A stretch of DNA of 64,000 nucleotides, from the NCBI GenBank assembly GCA_963667715.1, contig OY763926.1:3286001-3350000 (forward strand), written 5' to 3'. The translations under genes and the position numbers were made by a program. The DNA comes from JAFGDI01 sp963667715. GTDB lineage: Bacteria > Planctomycetota > Phycisphaerae > Sedimentisphaerales > SM23-30. Below, one piece after another: positions 1-9,191 of this stretch (position 1 is the first letter of the stretch; the number at the start of each line of letters is the position of its first letter). Below the pieces are notes generated by a model that did no database searches, was not told the DNA's origin, and worked only from the letters and a program-made list of their open reading frames with translations.

Positions 1-1
1 T

Positions 2-3000
2 AACTACCCGAATCAGCCACTGGAAACTGAAGCAACAACTATTACAGCCAAGATAACAGACATTGACGGAGTTGATTCTGTTACATTGAAATATCAGATA
101 GTACTACCAGGTGCTTATCTACCAGCTTACCTACCGATAGAAATAAACACTCTTTATGATGACCCGGTCGAAAGACACCCTGTAAATCCAGATTTTGAAG
201 ATCCAGCAAACTGGATTACTGTTGCTATGGCTGACGATGGTACTGGTATGGACGAAGTTGCTGGCGATAATATTTACACGGCACAAATACCAGCTCAGAT
301 CAATAGAACTGTTGTACGTTATCGCATAGAAACCAGCGATACACTAGGTAATGAAGTGAGAGTGCCATATTACGATGATGAATCACTCAATTTTGCCTAT
401 TACGTATACAATGGCGTTCCTGACTACGTAACCACAAATAGATCTGTAAGCGGCTCAGCAGGATACACCTATCCAGCTGATAAGCTAACCACACTGCCAG
501 TATATTCACTTATCACCCGCGCAGACGACTATCAAATGGCTTACGGCTATTATAGTTCAGACAGGATAAATCAGAACACCACATCAGTTGAAAATCAGGA
601 AACTGGCCGTAGATATAACTGGACAGGTACTTTTGTATATGAAGGTAAGGTATATGACCACATCGGCTATCGTATGAGAGGCGGTAACGGCCGCTATAAC
701 AATGGTGCTGGCGGCAAGCGTTCAATGAAACTAAGATTCAACCGCGGAAATTACTTACAGGCACGTGATATTTATGGCAAAAAGTTCCCATCAAAATGGA
801 AGAATCTGAACTTTGGTAAGATGTTCGGTAATCATATTCCGGGCAATACGAATTACCCATACGGTCTGAATGAAATTCTTAATATGAGACTATTTTCACA
901 GGTTGGCGTGCCGTCGCCATCGACCTGGTGGTTCCACTTCCGTGTTGTAGACGGTGAAGTAGAAACTCCAACAGATAATAATGGTCAGTACCTTGGCGAC
1001 TTCAATGGTCTATACGTAGCATTTGAAAACTATGACAGTGCGTTCCTTGCCAGGTATAACCTGCCTAAAGGTAACCTGTATAAGCTATCAGACAAAGTAT
1101 TTGACGGCTTGGAACAACTAAGATATCAGGGACCGGATTCAGTTACAAATGCAGAAGACTATACAAATATGAGATTCAATCTAAGCCATGAAGCTTCGGC
1201 TGATTTCATTGAAGAATATCTGGATTATGATGAATGGTTCAGATATCACACTATAAGCGAAGCGATTCGCCATTATGATGTATTCTCAGGCTCGGATTGC
1301 TGGCATTGTATGAAGAATATGGCATGGTACTTCCTGCCAGTATTTACTGACACTAATCCATATGGCAAACTATGGTTCCTGCCATTTGATGTTGATGATA
1401 CCTGGGGGCCATACTGGAACTCTGGCGTCGACCATGCCAGAGCGGCTATCTATGACCAAAGATATACTGATTATGGTTTAGAGCAATTTACAGTACAACC
1501 AGAGAAATCACGATTCAGACAGGAATATCGTAACTATATAAGAGAGTTCAGAGACCTACACTGGCAGGAAGATGTAATCAATGGCCAAATCGATGAACTT
1601 GCATCTTATATCAGAGATTTCATCCCTGCTGACCGTGACAGATGGAGCTATGATTATACTACAGGTAGTCCGATCAATTGTGGTGATTTCGATACTGCAA
1701 TTGCACGCATGAAACAGTTTGCCTGGGAAAGCGGAGTTGAAGGCTGGCCTGGTACTGATTATAATCTGGACTCTCTGGCAAATTCAGATGGCGATTCAGG
1801 TACAATTCCTAATACACCTGTAATCTCTTATGCTGGCGTTGATGGTTATCCGGAAAACAATCTGCAGTTTAGTGTAAGCAATTTCAGTGACCCGCAGGGA
1901 AATGATACCTTTGCTGCCATGAAATGGCGAATTGCAGAATATGATCTGGATTTCAATATTGTCGCCAATAGAGAACCTACCACAGACAGTATTGTACTTG
2001 TAAACAGTGAAGAAACCTGGAAGTACTTCAAAGGTACACAAGAAGCCTCAGACCCGATCGATGCATGGAGATATCTGGGCTATAGTGACGATGAATGGCT
2101 GACTGGCCAAACATCAATTGGATACTCTGACGGCGATGATAATACAGTTCTCGCTGATATGAGATATAATTATTCTACAATATATCTAAGAAAGACATTT
2201 GAAGTTGATAATCTGGCTAATATTGAGAGTCTATTACTTTGGATATGGAATGATGACGGCTGTATCATCTGGATAAATGGAGTTGAAGTTGCAAGGCCTC
2301 GCTGTAGTACGGCCAGGTACGACGATGGAATTTACCGTTACAACGCTGTATGCTATAACCATGAAGCGGCAAATGAATATGTAACGATAACTGATCCAGC
2401 AAGCGTACTGGTTGAAGGAGATAATATAATTGCAATCCATGCCGTTCAGCAGGCTGCAGATAGCAGCGACTGTTCAATTGACGTTGCTTTAGTTGCTACT
2501 ACCGTAACACCGGTCGAAACAGATATTGCCCTCTCTAAGACCGTTAAATACGAACTTGATCCGATATGGGAGAGTGCCGATATCTCGACCTTCTCCAGCA
2601 CATACAGATTCCCAGCTGAAGATATTAAGCCGGGTCGTAATTACAGAGTACGCTGTAAGATGATGGATACTACAGGCAAATGGAGTCACTGGTCAGAGCC
2701 AGTAGAGTTTGTTGCCGGCGAAGCAGTTGGTTCTGATATCAGGGATAACTTCAGAATGACTGAGCTGATGTATAATCTTGGTGATGCTGAATTTATGGAA
2801 TTCAAAAACACAAGTCCAAATACTACTATTGACATTTCAAATGTATCTATTTCTGGCGGTGTTGACTTTGATTTTGCAGGAAGCAGTATCACCTCACTCG
2901 CTCCGGGCGAGTTTGTACTAGTTGTTAAAGATCAGGGTGATTTTGAAGATTACTATGGTACCGGCTTTAGCAGTAGAATCGCCGGAGAATATGACGGCAA

Positions 3001-4228
3001 GCTGTCAAATGGCGGTGAAGATCTTAAAATAGAAGACTTCTGGAACGGTACTCTATTCGAGTTTGAATATAATGACGGTCGCGGATGGCCTATTGCCGCT
3101 GATGGCAGCGGGCATTCTCTGGTACCTGTTGATGGTGCTATAGAAGATCAACCGAACGGTACTCTGGATTATGGTGATAACTGGCGGGCCAGCAGTTATA
3201 TCGGCGGCTCTCCAGCTGCGGATGACCCTGCTTTGCCAGCTACCTCACTGGTTATCAATGAGTTTATGGCTCACACAGACTATGTCAACCCGGCCTACCC
3301 GGAATACGACAGTAATGACTGGATCGAGCTTTATAATGCCGGTAGTACCGCCCTGTCACTTAACAGCAACTGGTATTTAAGTGATGATATTGACGAACTG
3401 GATAAATGGCAGCTGCCATCGGCTTCTATAGCTTCTGATAACACCATAAGCTATGATGAGCTAACTGGCTTCCATAGCCCCATTACCAGCGGATTTGGCC
3501 TTGATAAGGCAGGTGAAAAGATATACCTGTCTTATTTGCCTGGCACTGCTGGTCAGGACAGAATAGTAGATGCGATTACTTTTGCCGGTCAGGCAAATAG
3601 TGTTTCCAGTGGCCGTTACCCTGATGGTGGTAAATACTGGTTTAGCTTTGTAGGAGGTACACGTAACAGTAGTAATGTCTCCCCCGCAGAGCACGTTATC
3701 ATCTCTGAGATAATGTATCACCATGAAACAGGAAATGATAATCTAGAGTACATTGAGGTCTATAACCCAACTGGTATAGCTGTCGATCTATGGACCGAAG
3801 CTGGCCCATGGGCTCTGGAAGGTGGCGTTGATTACCAGCTGCCAGCAAATATATCACTTTCAGCTGGCCATAGAATTCTGTTTGTTGGTTTTGACCCAGA
3901 AGTCGGAACTGACCTGGACGCATTCATGAACGCATATGGAATAACAGGTCTCAAGGCAGGTACGAATGTATTTGGACCATGGTCTGGCAACTTGTCAAAT
4001 AATAGTGATCGAATTACCCTATGCGGACCACAAGACTCTGACGACCTTATGGCACCAGATGAGCTATCGTGGATTACTGTTGACCAATGCATTTACAATG
4101 ATTTCTGGCCTTGGGACTCACTACCAGATGGGCTTGGCTACTCACTAAGCAGAAGAAACAATAGCACTGATGTCAGCAGTGACAACCCTGCTAACTGGAC
4201 AAGTTCAAATGCAACACCAGGTTACTAA
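2..4228 (+). CDS. CotH kinase family protein with three lamin-tail domains (5' end missing)
   Basis: The reading frame is open from the first bases of the window, so the start lies upstream; a TTG at 86 is not a credible start. The visible N-terminus (about 1-120 of the fragment) is an Ig-like/CotH-associated stretch (motifs MADDGTG, AGDNIYTAQIPA). The CotH kinase-like domain follows, with its landmark NMAWYF...KLWFLPFDVDDTWG near residues 440-470. CotH proteins are atypical kinases known to phosphorylate secreted proteins in spores. A galactose-binding-like segment follows (RKTFEVDN...WIWNDDGCIIWING, near 720-760). Three lamin-tail domains close the protein, beginning near FRMTELMYN, VINEFMAH and IISEIMYHH. 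It stops shortly after the last one, with no dockerin or PEP-CTERM signal. Such proteins are common exoproteins in Planctomycetes; the substrate is unknown. The domain call is firm; kinase activity is inferred. Confidence 0.85.
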   Translation, partial: NYPNQPLETEATTITAKITDIDGVDSVTLKYQIVLPGAYLPAYLPIEINTLYDDPVERHPVNPDFEDPANWITVAMADDGTGMDEVAGDNIYTAQIPAQINRTVVRYRIETSDTLGNEVRVPYYDDESLNFAYYVYNGVPDYVTTNRSVSGSAGYTYPADKLTTLPVYSLITRADDYQMAYGYYSSDRINQNTTSVENQETGRRYNWTGTFVYEGKVYDHIGYRMRGGNGRYNNGAGGKRSMKLRFNRGNYLQARDIYGKKFPSKWKNLNFGKMFGNHIPGNTNYPYGLNEILNMRLFSQVGVPSPSTWWFHFRVVDGEVETPTDNNGQYLGDFNGLYVAFENYDSAFLARYNLPKGNLYKLSDKVFDGLEQLRYQGPDSVTNAEDYTNMRFNLSHEASADFIEEYLDYDEWFRYHTISEAIRHYDVFSGSDCWHCMKNMAWYFLPVFTDTNPYGKLWFLPFDVDDTWGPYWNSGVDHARAAIYDQRYTDYGLEQFTVQPEKSRFRQEYRNYIREFRDLHWQEDVINGQIDELASYIRDFIPADRDRWSYDYTTGSPINCGDFDTAIARMKQFAWESGVEGWPGTDYNLDSLANSDGDSGTIPNTPVISYAGVDGYPENNLQFSVSNFSDPQGNDTFAAMKWRIAEYDLDFNIVANREPTTDSIVLVNSEETWKYFKGTQEASDPIDAWRYLGYSDDEWLTGQTSIGYSDGDDNTVLADMRYNYSTIYLRKTFEVDNLANIESLLLWIWNDDGCIIWINGVEVARPRCSTARYDDGIYRYNAVCYNHEAANEYVTITDPASVLVEGDNIIAIHAVQQAADSSDCSIDVALVATTVTPVETDIALSKTVKYELDPIWESADISTFSSTYRFPAEDIKPGRNYRVRCKMMDTTGKWSHWSEPVEFVAGEAVGSDIRDNFRMTELMYNLGDAEFMEFKNTSPNTTIDISNVSISGGVDFDFAGSSITSLAPGEFVLVVKDQGDFEDYYGTGFSSRIAGEYDGKLSNGGEDLKIEDFWNGTLFEFEYNDGRGWPIAADGSGHSLVPVDGAIEDQPNGTLDYGDNWRASSYIGGSPAADDPALPATSLVINEFMAHTDYVNPAYPEYDSNDWIELYNAGSTALSLNSNWYLSDDIDELDKWQLPSASIASDNTISYDELTGFHSPITSGFGLDKAGEKIYLSYLPGTAGQDRIVDAITFAGQANSVSSGRYPDGGKYWFSFVGGTRNSSNVSPAEHVIISEIMYHHETGNDNLEYIEVYNPTGIAVDLWTEAGPWALEGGVDYQLPANISLSAGHRILFVGFDPEVGTDLDAFMNAYGITGLKAGTNVFGPWSGNLSNNSDRITLCGPQDSDDLMAPDELSWITVDQCIYNDFWPWDSLPDGLGYSLSRRNNSTDVSSDNPANWTSSNATPGY

Positions 4229-4254
4229 AGCAAGATAATACCTAAAACTTTACT

Positions 4255-4288
4255 AAGGCCGTGAACTAATGTTTACGGCCTTTTTTTT
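4255..4288 (+). terminator. Rho-independent terminator after the CotH gene
   Basis: A 12-bp stem (AAGGCCGTGAAC / GTTTACGGCCTT, one G-T mismatch) with a TAAT loop is followed by a run of eight T. It lies 27 bases after the stop of the CotH gene. Confidence 0.9.
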
Positions 4289-4395
4289 ATCTCAATTTCT
4301 CTTAACAATATATTTCACAGCAACTTAACATCTATACACAAAGCAGTAAAAAACACAAACAAATATTGTATTTGAAAAAAATTTGACTAAACAGC

Positions 4396-4424
4396 TTGAC
4401 AACTCTACAAATGTAGAGTAAATT
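4396..4424 (+). promoter_or_regulatory. Promoter with embedded BlaI/MecI-type operator
   Basis: TTGACA (4396-4401), a 17-base spacer and TAAATT (4419-4424) make a sigma-70-like promoter. The spacer carries the dyad CTCTACA-AA-TGTAGAG (4403-4418), whose core TACA-NN-TGTA matches the known BlaI/MecI operator core. A repressor bound here would block polymerase directly. The gene downstream encodes a BlaI/MecI repressor, so autoregulation is the simple reading. Confidence 0.8.
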
Positions 4425-4483
4425 CTAAATAAGTAGACTTTAGTTTACATCAATAGAATAACTTAATAATACAGGTATATATT

Positions 4484-4879
4484 ATGTCACAAGAAATAGG
4501 TAAAGATCTTAAAACAGAGATGACAGAGGCTGAATGGGCTATTATGAAGATAGTCTGGGAAAATGAGCCTTGTGCCGCCGGGACAGTACAGGAGGCACTG
4601 GAAACAAGTAAAGGGTGGGCCTATAGTACAGTTAAGACTACTATGGACCGTATGGTTAAAAAAGGGCTGTTAAAGATCAAAAAGATAAGGAATCTTCAAC
4701 TCTTTAGTGCACAGGTAAGCCAGGCACAGGCACAAACCGGCGAGTTTCGTAAAATGCTATCGCGTGCTTTTAATGGAGCTCTCACCCCTATGATGCAGTT
4801 TCTGGTTGAAAATGAAAGTTTCAGCAAAAATGATCTGGAAGCATTGCGTAAACTTGTTGAAGATAAGTCTGGCAAATAA
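4484..4879 (+). CDS. BlaI/MecI family transcriptional repressor
   Basis: This 131-residue protein matches the penicillinase-repressor family in length (usually about 120-130) and content. A winged helix spans about residues 12-80, with LTEAEWAIMKIVW-like opening (here MTEAEWAIMKIVWE), then YSTVKTTMDRMVKKGLL as recognition helix and wing. The C-terminal helices would dimerise. In this family the repressor binds TACA/TGTA dyads and is inactivated by proteolysis when the partner membrane sensor fires. The dyad at 4403-4418, 66 bases upstream, and the M56 metalloprotease gene 74 bases downstream complete the expected circuit. No beta-lactamase or alternative penicillin-binding protein is in view, so the regulon may be something other than beta-lactam resistance. 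No clear Shine-Dalgarno precedes the ATG. Confidence 0.92.
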   Translation: MSQEIGKDLKTEMTEAEWAIMKIVWENEPCAAGTVQEALETSKGWAYSTVKTTMDRMVKKGLLKIKKIRNLQLFSAQVSQAQAQTGEFRKMLSRAFNGALTPMMQFLVENESFSKNDLEALRKLVEDKSGK

Positions 4880-4953
4880 GACTTGCCAATTGTGTGTATA
4901 AAATCAAATGGGATAGCAACCCGCTATCAGCGGTATAAAAAAGGGAGTCAAAA

Positions 4954-7900
4954 ATGGAAATCATTATAAACAATGCAGGCAACTGGTTTTGTGACTATGC
5001 GTTACAAATGCTTATTCAATCCAGTATCCTTATCACAATATTATATATAATTGACCTATTGATTCGTAAACGCATTCGAGCAGTAGTTCGCTACTCGATG
5101 TGGTTATTGGTGCTAGTAAAACTGGTTTTGCCAACATCCCTGAGTGTTCCAACAGGAATAGGATACTGGTTTGGGCCGGAAAAGTCAGGAAAACCTGTCC
5201 ATAATGTTATTGAAGAAAAAGAGACTGATACAACAACCGAAACTGCAATTACCTTTGAAAATCAACCTCAAGCGGTTATCCCTACAGGTAAAGCACAAGA
5301 TATATCTACACCAGAACCAGAACAATACTTAGCTGCAAATACCAAGCCAGCCACACAAATAGCAGCTAAACCAGCTTTTACTGCAAAAGAAGATACCGTA
5401 AAAAACGCAATAACAATGGAAGGCTGGTTATTTTTAGGCTGGGTCATTGGCACTATTATATTAGCTATAACACTATTACAGCGATATAGCTTTGTCAAAA
5501 GCCTTATAGCACAATCTAAGCCAGCATCCGATGATCGTATTTTATCATTACTGGAAGAATGCAAAAAAACAGTAGGCCTAAGCAGCCCTGTTGAATTGAG
5601 ATTTACCAGCAATATGCTAAGTCCAGCGGCCTGTGGTTTAAGGAATTATGTGGTACTTATGCCGGAAGAACTAATAGCAGATCTTTCGTCAGACAAGCTC
5701 AGAGCGGTACTACTGCATGAGCTATGCCATATCAAACGCGGCGATCTATGGCTTAATATGACTCAGACGCTACTCCAGATAATAAACTTCTATAACCCCC
5801 TGCTCTGGCTGGCCAATGCTATTATTCGCGGGCTGCGTGAAAAGGCGGTTGACGAATCCGTTTTGAGTAAAATGCAAAATGAATCCCAGAGCTATTGCAA
5901 TACCCTTATAGATATTGCCGAGATCGCATTCTCACGCCCTACACTGGCCTTACGGCTAATCGGAGTAGTTGAGTCCAAATCCGCTCTGCAGGATCGGATA
6001 AAGCACATGGTTACCCGCCCTATACCACACTCAGCTCGCCTTGGCTGGATAAGTATAACCGCGGTATTTATCCTGGCGGCTGTTCTACTGCCAATGGCAA
6101 AAGGCTACTTTATGCCGCAGCTGAATATTGGAGTGAATCAGGTAGAAGAAGATCAGGAAAAAGAATATGCCCCCGGGCTTGCTGTTATGGAAAAATACTA
6201 TGAAGCTCTAATGGCAGAAGATGAGGAAGCTCTGGAAAAACTAACAGCAAATGCAGATGCCGCAAGCAAGGCCTTGCGACTGACGTTCAATGATAAAGAG
6301 TACTTCAAACGAAATATTAAATATGAAACGGAATTTCGCGAGAATGATTCAAGAGTCGGCTATATACCTAATACAATTTCAGATAAGGATGCTGGAATAA
6401 TATCAAGATACGGCATATTTACTATAGGCCCGGGTAGAAAAGGTCCCATGAGATTTGACAGCTGCCGCTACGACATAAAAACCAGTATAATCCCCAATGA
6501 AGCCGGTCAATGGCAGATCATAGACTCACAATGGATCCGCAGAGACCTGCAATGGGATTCGGTAAACAGTCTAAGGAACAGCCATACAACCAATATTGTA
6601 TACAACTATATGAAACGGTTATATCCAGATAAAAATATACCAAGATCTGAGATAACAAAACTATTCAACAATCTTGATAGTGCCCTTGAAGATAAATTAG
6701 GTTATAAAAAGTCAATAAACCAATACCCTGGTACATTCGGTTGGAGAAATCCTGAAAACGCTGGAAATATTGAATCTCTAATTAAATACACAGATATCCT
6801 GAATAAAGGTTTTAAGAAAGGTGAACACTATGATTATTACGACTACCTCTTTGAAACTCTCGAAAGTAAATGTAACTTAACAGATGTTGTTCCAAACAAA
6901 ATATTTACAAATAACTATTTTGCAACAATTATCCTGGAGAATGTCACACGCAAAGACGGTCAGCCTTACATTCCAGCCTTGTTTTTAATCGCCTGGGACA
7001 ATAAAAATCAATGGCTCATGGCAGATTATTGCTGGCTTGGGGAAAATGACATACAAGTGTACATAGATGGATTCTGCAGGAGTTTCCCGGATGTAAAAGA
7101 AATCGATCCTCAACAACAAGTGACAAATAAATATATTGCAAATCTTGACAATGATATATCAATAGAACTTGTTGGGATAAGTAAATATCCAGACATTGAC
7201 AATATATGGTGGTCGGCAAACGGTCAAAAGATAAGCAAACCAGATGGGAAGTATTACACAAGTGAAGTGTCAGATAAATACGGCATACCATATCAGTTCA
7301 AATTCCACATCACAAATTTCTCTGACGACATAAATCTAAGCGTAGATGTTAATCCTGCTCAATACGGCAGCACCGACTGGGAGAATACCGGAACATACCT
7401 TGATGCCATAAAACTGGCCTGTATCGCCCCGGAAGTAGAAACAGTATCCATGACAATTGGCCTTGCATCAGAACCATGGACCACAATAGCTACTCTCGCC
7501 GGCGATAATGCCGGAGTTGTACAGAAAAATGAATATATATTCAACTTTTCAGATGCTATGGATATAAATGGCGATGTGGTTATTATAGTATCAAACAATA
7601 TGGATATACACCCATTCCAACTGCTTGCCATAGATAAAAATAACAATGAATACCTCCCATACTCCAATGGTTCAAGGTCATCCAATGAAGTAAGGCAGTC
7701 AACATTCAAATATCGTAATATTGCCGTTGCAGATATCAAAGAATTTCAGGTACAGGTCAGACCTTCTAGCTATGTAAAATTCAATAATATATCACTCAGA
7801 CCGGATAAAAAAACCAAACCGGAGATCAGATGTTGGAAGCAGAAATTACTAGAAAAAACGACAGATTCAATAAAAAGTACAGAAGATACAAAAGAATCAA

Positions 7901-8898
7901 AAAACCTCACCTCCATCAGCAAAAAGGTAAATTCACCATCAGAACTTATAGGCAAATGGACAATGACTGATATCAAAGGTGATGACAGACAAAGCTATAG
8001 CTCTGGATCATTAGACATAAAGCCTGATAACCACGTCATTCTCGAAGGTGTACAAGATGGAGAATACTTTGCAATTGAAGCAACTTATCAGTTTGACAGC
8101 AGCACCGGAAGGCTGGAGATCAGTAACAGTACCGGAAAGACAAATGGCTACCTTCAAGGTGATACTATAACACTAATTGTGCCTGAGGAAAACATTAAGG
8201 TAACACTCAAAAAAGCTGCCATTATAAAAACTAACCCTAAAAACGGAGTTTTGGCAGTAGTAAAAGATTTCTATGGAGCCGTACAGACTGAAGATGCCAA
8301 CAAGCTTATTAACTGTATGTATATAGAAAATCAGGAACATCGTAATTCCCTTCAGGCTTTACTGAAAGAGTTTTCGCCTGAACTGCAAAGTATAAAGATA
8401 AAATCACCAGAAATTGTTGAGGTATACCCTGCTGGAGATGGTAAATACCATGTACTTACCTTGATAGATATGGGACACGATACATATGTGCCACAAAAAG
8501 TTGTAGTAACGACAGAGCCAGACGGCTATAAAATAATGAAGTTTGGCAGCGAAGAGCTTAAACAGACCCAATTAGCCAGAGAGATGTCTGCCAGAGATTA
8601 CGGCCTGATGAGATTAAATAAACAAAAAGACATTTGGGAAAAGGCTGATAATATTGAGCTTGAAAAACTATATACTAACTTAATAACAGACTGCGAAAGA
8701 AATCTTGAAGCGGCCAGATACGCTAAAGAACATGATATAAATATAATACAAAACTTCACTAAAGCAGAGTTAACCAAACAGTTAGAGACATACAAAAGTC
8801 ACACCCCTGAGGAATTCAGGCAGATAGTCATTGACGAGTATGAGCAATTCCAAAATACACCTGAACCTGCTAGTAACAGTAAGGCTTCCAAAATCTAA
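4954..8898 (+). CDS. BlaR1/MecR1-type M56 sensor metalloprotease with a long non-transpeptidase C-terminal region
   Basis: The first 390 residues are the MecR1/BlaR1 integral-membrane zinc protease. Likely membrane segments are near 17-38, 42-63, 154-175 and 363-385. The zinc motif HELCH is at 255-259, and the downstream EKAVDES supplies the usual third-ligand region. In known systems this protease leads to inactivation of the BlaI-type repressor encoded just upstream. The C-terminal 920 residues do not show penicillin-binding motifs (no SxxK...KTG pattern was found). They contain two NTF2-like-looking stretches (APGLAVMEKYYEALMAED near 407 and VVKDFYGAVQTEDANKL near 1100) and a lipocalin-like strand region (ELIGKWTMTDIKGDD near 995). 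The ligand is therefore unknown. GGGAG lies 10 bases before the ATG. At 1314 residues it is about twice the length of BlaR1. Confidence 0.88.
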   Translation: MEIIINNAGNWFCDYALQMLIQSSILITILYIIDLLIRKRIRAVVRYSMWLLVLVKLVLPTSLSVPTGIGYWFGPEKSGKPVHNVIEEKETDTTTETAITFENQPQAVIPTGKAQDISTPEPEQYLAANTKPATQIAAKPAFTAKEDTVKNAITMEGWLFLGWVIGTIILAITLLQRYSFVKSLIAQSKPASDDRILSLLEECKKTVGLSSPVELRFTSNMLSPAACGLRNYVVLMPEELIADLSSDKLRAVLLHELCHIKRGDLWLNMTQTLLQIINFYNPLLWLANAIIRGLREKAVDESVLSKMQNESQSYCNTLIDIAEIAFSRPTLALRLIGVVESKSALQDRIKHMVTRPIPHSARLGWISITAVFILAAVLLPMAKGYFMPQLNIGVNQVEEDQEKEYAPGLAVMEKYYEALMAEDEEALEKLTANADAASKALRLTFNDKEYFKRNIKYETEFRENDSRVGYIPNTISDKDAGIISRYGIFTIGPGRKGPMRFDSCRYDIKTSIIPNEAGQWQIIDSQWIRRDLQWDSVNSLRNSHTTNIVYNYMKRLYPDKNIPRSEITKLFNNLDSALEDKLGYKKSINQYPGTFGWRNPENAGNIESLIKYTDILNKGFKKGEHYDYYDYLFETLESKCNLTDVVPNKIFTNNYFATIILENVTRKDGQPYIPALFLIAWDNKNQWLMADYCWLGENDIQVYIDGFCRSFPDVKEIDPQQQVTNKYIANLDNDISIELVGISKYPDIDNIWWSANGQKISKPDGKYYTSEVSDKYGIPYQFKFHITNFSDDINLSVDVNPAQYGSTDWENTGTYLDAIKLACIAPEVETVSMTIGLASEPWTTIATLAGDNAGVVQKNEYIFNFSDAMDINGDVVIIVSNNMDIHPFQLLAIDKNNNEYLPYSNGSRSSNEVRQSTFKYRNIAVADIKEFQVQVRPSSYVKFNNISLRPDKKTKPEIRCWKQKLLEKTTDSIKSTEDTKESKNLTSISKKVNSPSELIGKWTMTDIKGDDRQSYSSGSLDIKPDNHVILEGVQDGEYFAIEATYQFDSSTGRLEISNSTGKTNGYLQGDTITLIVPEENIKVTLKKAAIIKTNPKNGVLAVVKDFYGAVQTEDANKLINCMYIENQEHRNSLQALLKEFSPELQSIKIKSPEIVEVYPAGDGKYHVLTLIDMGHDTYVPQKVVVTTEPDGYKIMKFGSEELKQTQLAREMSARDYGLMRLNKQKDIWEKADNIELEKLYTNLITDCERNLEAARYAKEHDINIIQNFTKAELTKQLETYKSHTPEEFRQIVIDEYEQFQNTPEPASNSKASKI

Positions 8899-8903
8899 TA
8901 GAC

Positions 8904-9061
8904 TCAAACTGACCGATGGTCAGTTTGATAGGATTTAGAATTCAGGATTTAGTAATTAGTTGAATAGAATGACTTCAAAAACTAACTACCAGTTAGCAAC
9001 CATTAAGCCCTTTGTTGATAGTGTATTACAATACACAAACTGAAGTTTTCGGTCAGTTTGA
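8904..9061. repeat. Repeated inverted element GGTCAGTTTGA in the mecR1-type gene's 3' flank
   Basis: A perfect 11-bp inverted repeat TCAAACTGACC-GAT-GGTCAGTTTGA (8904-8928) starts five bases past the stop codon. The same arm recurs at 9051-9061, paired with CAAACTGA at 9036-9043. No T-run follows, so this is not a textbook terminator. It could be an RNA-stabilising hairpin or a protein-binding site. Confidence 0.55.
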
Positions 9062-9118
9062 GTAATAGATTTAATTCCTCAACTGTAACCAACAAAGAAT
9101 GACGTACTGTTTAACGTC

Positions 9119-9159
9119 AAAAAAAATAGGCAGAAACACTTAAAAGTAGTGTCTCTGCC
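9119..9159 (-). terminator. Terminator of the LamG gene
   Basis: On the minus strand GGCAGAGACAC pairs with GTGTTTCTGCC (one mismatch) around a 9-base loop, followed by TATTTTTTTT. It sits about 33 bases past the stop codon at 9192. Confidence 0.85.
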
Positions 9160-9191
9160 TTTTATTATTAGCAGATTAACTAAAGATATAA

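Noticed and set aside
4433..4448. Second weak dyad GTAGAC-TTTA-GTTTAC after the BlaI-type promoter
   Set aside because: One mismatch and a different spacer; it lacks the TACA/TGTA core, so I do not call it an operator.
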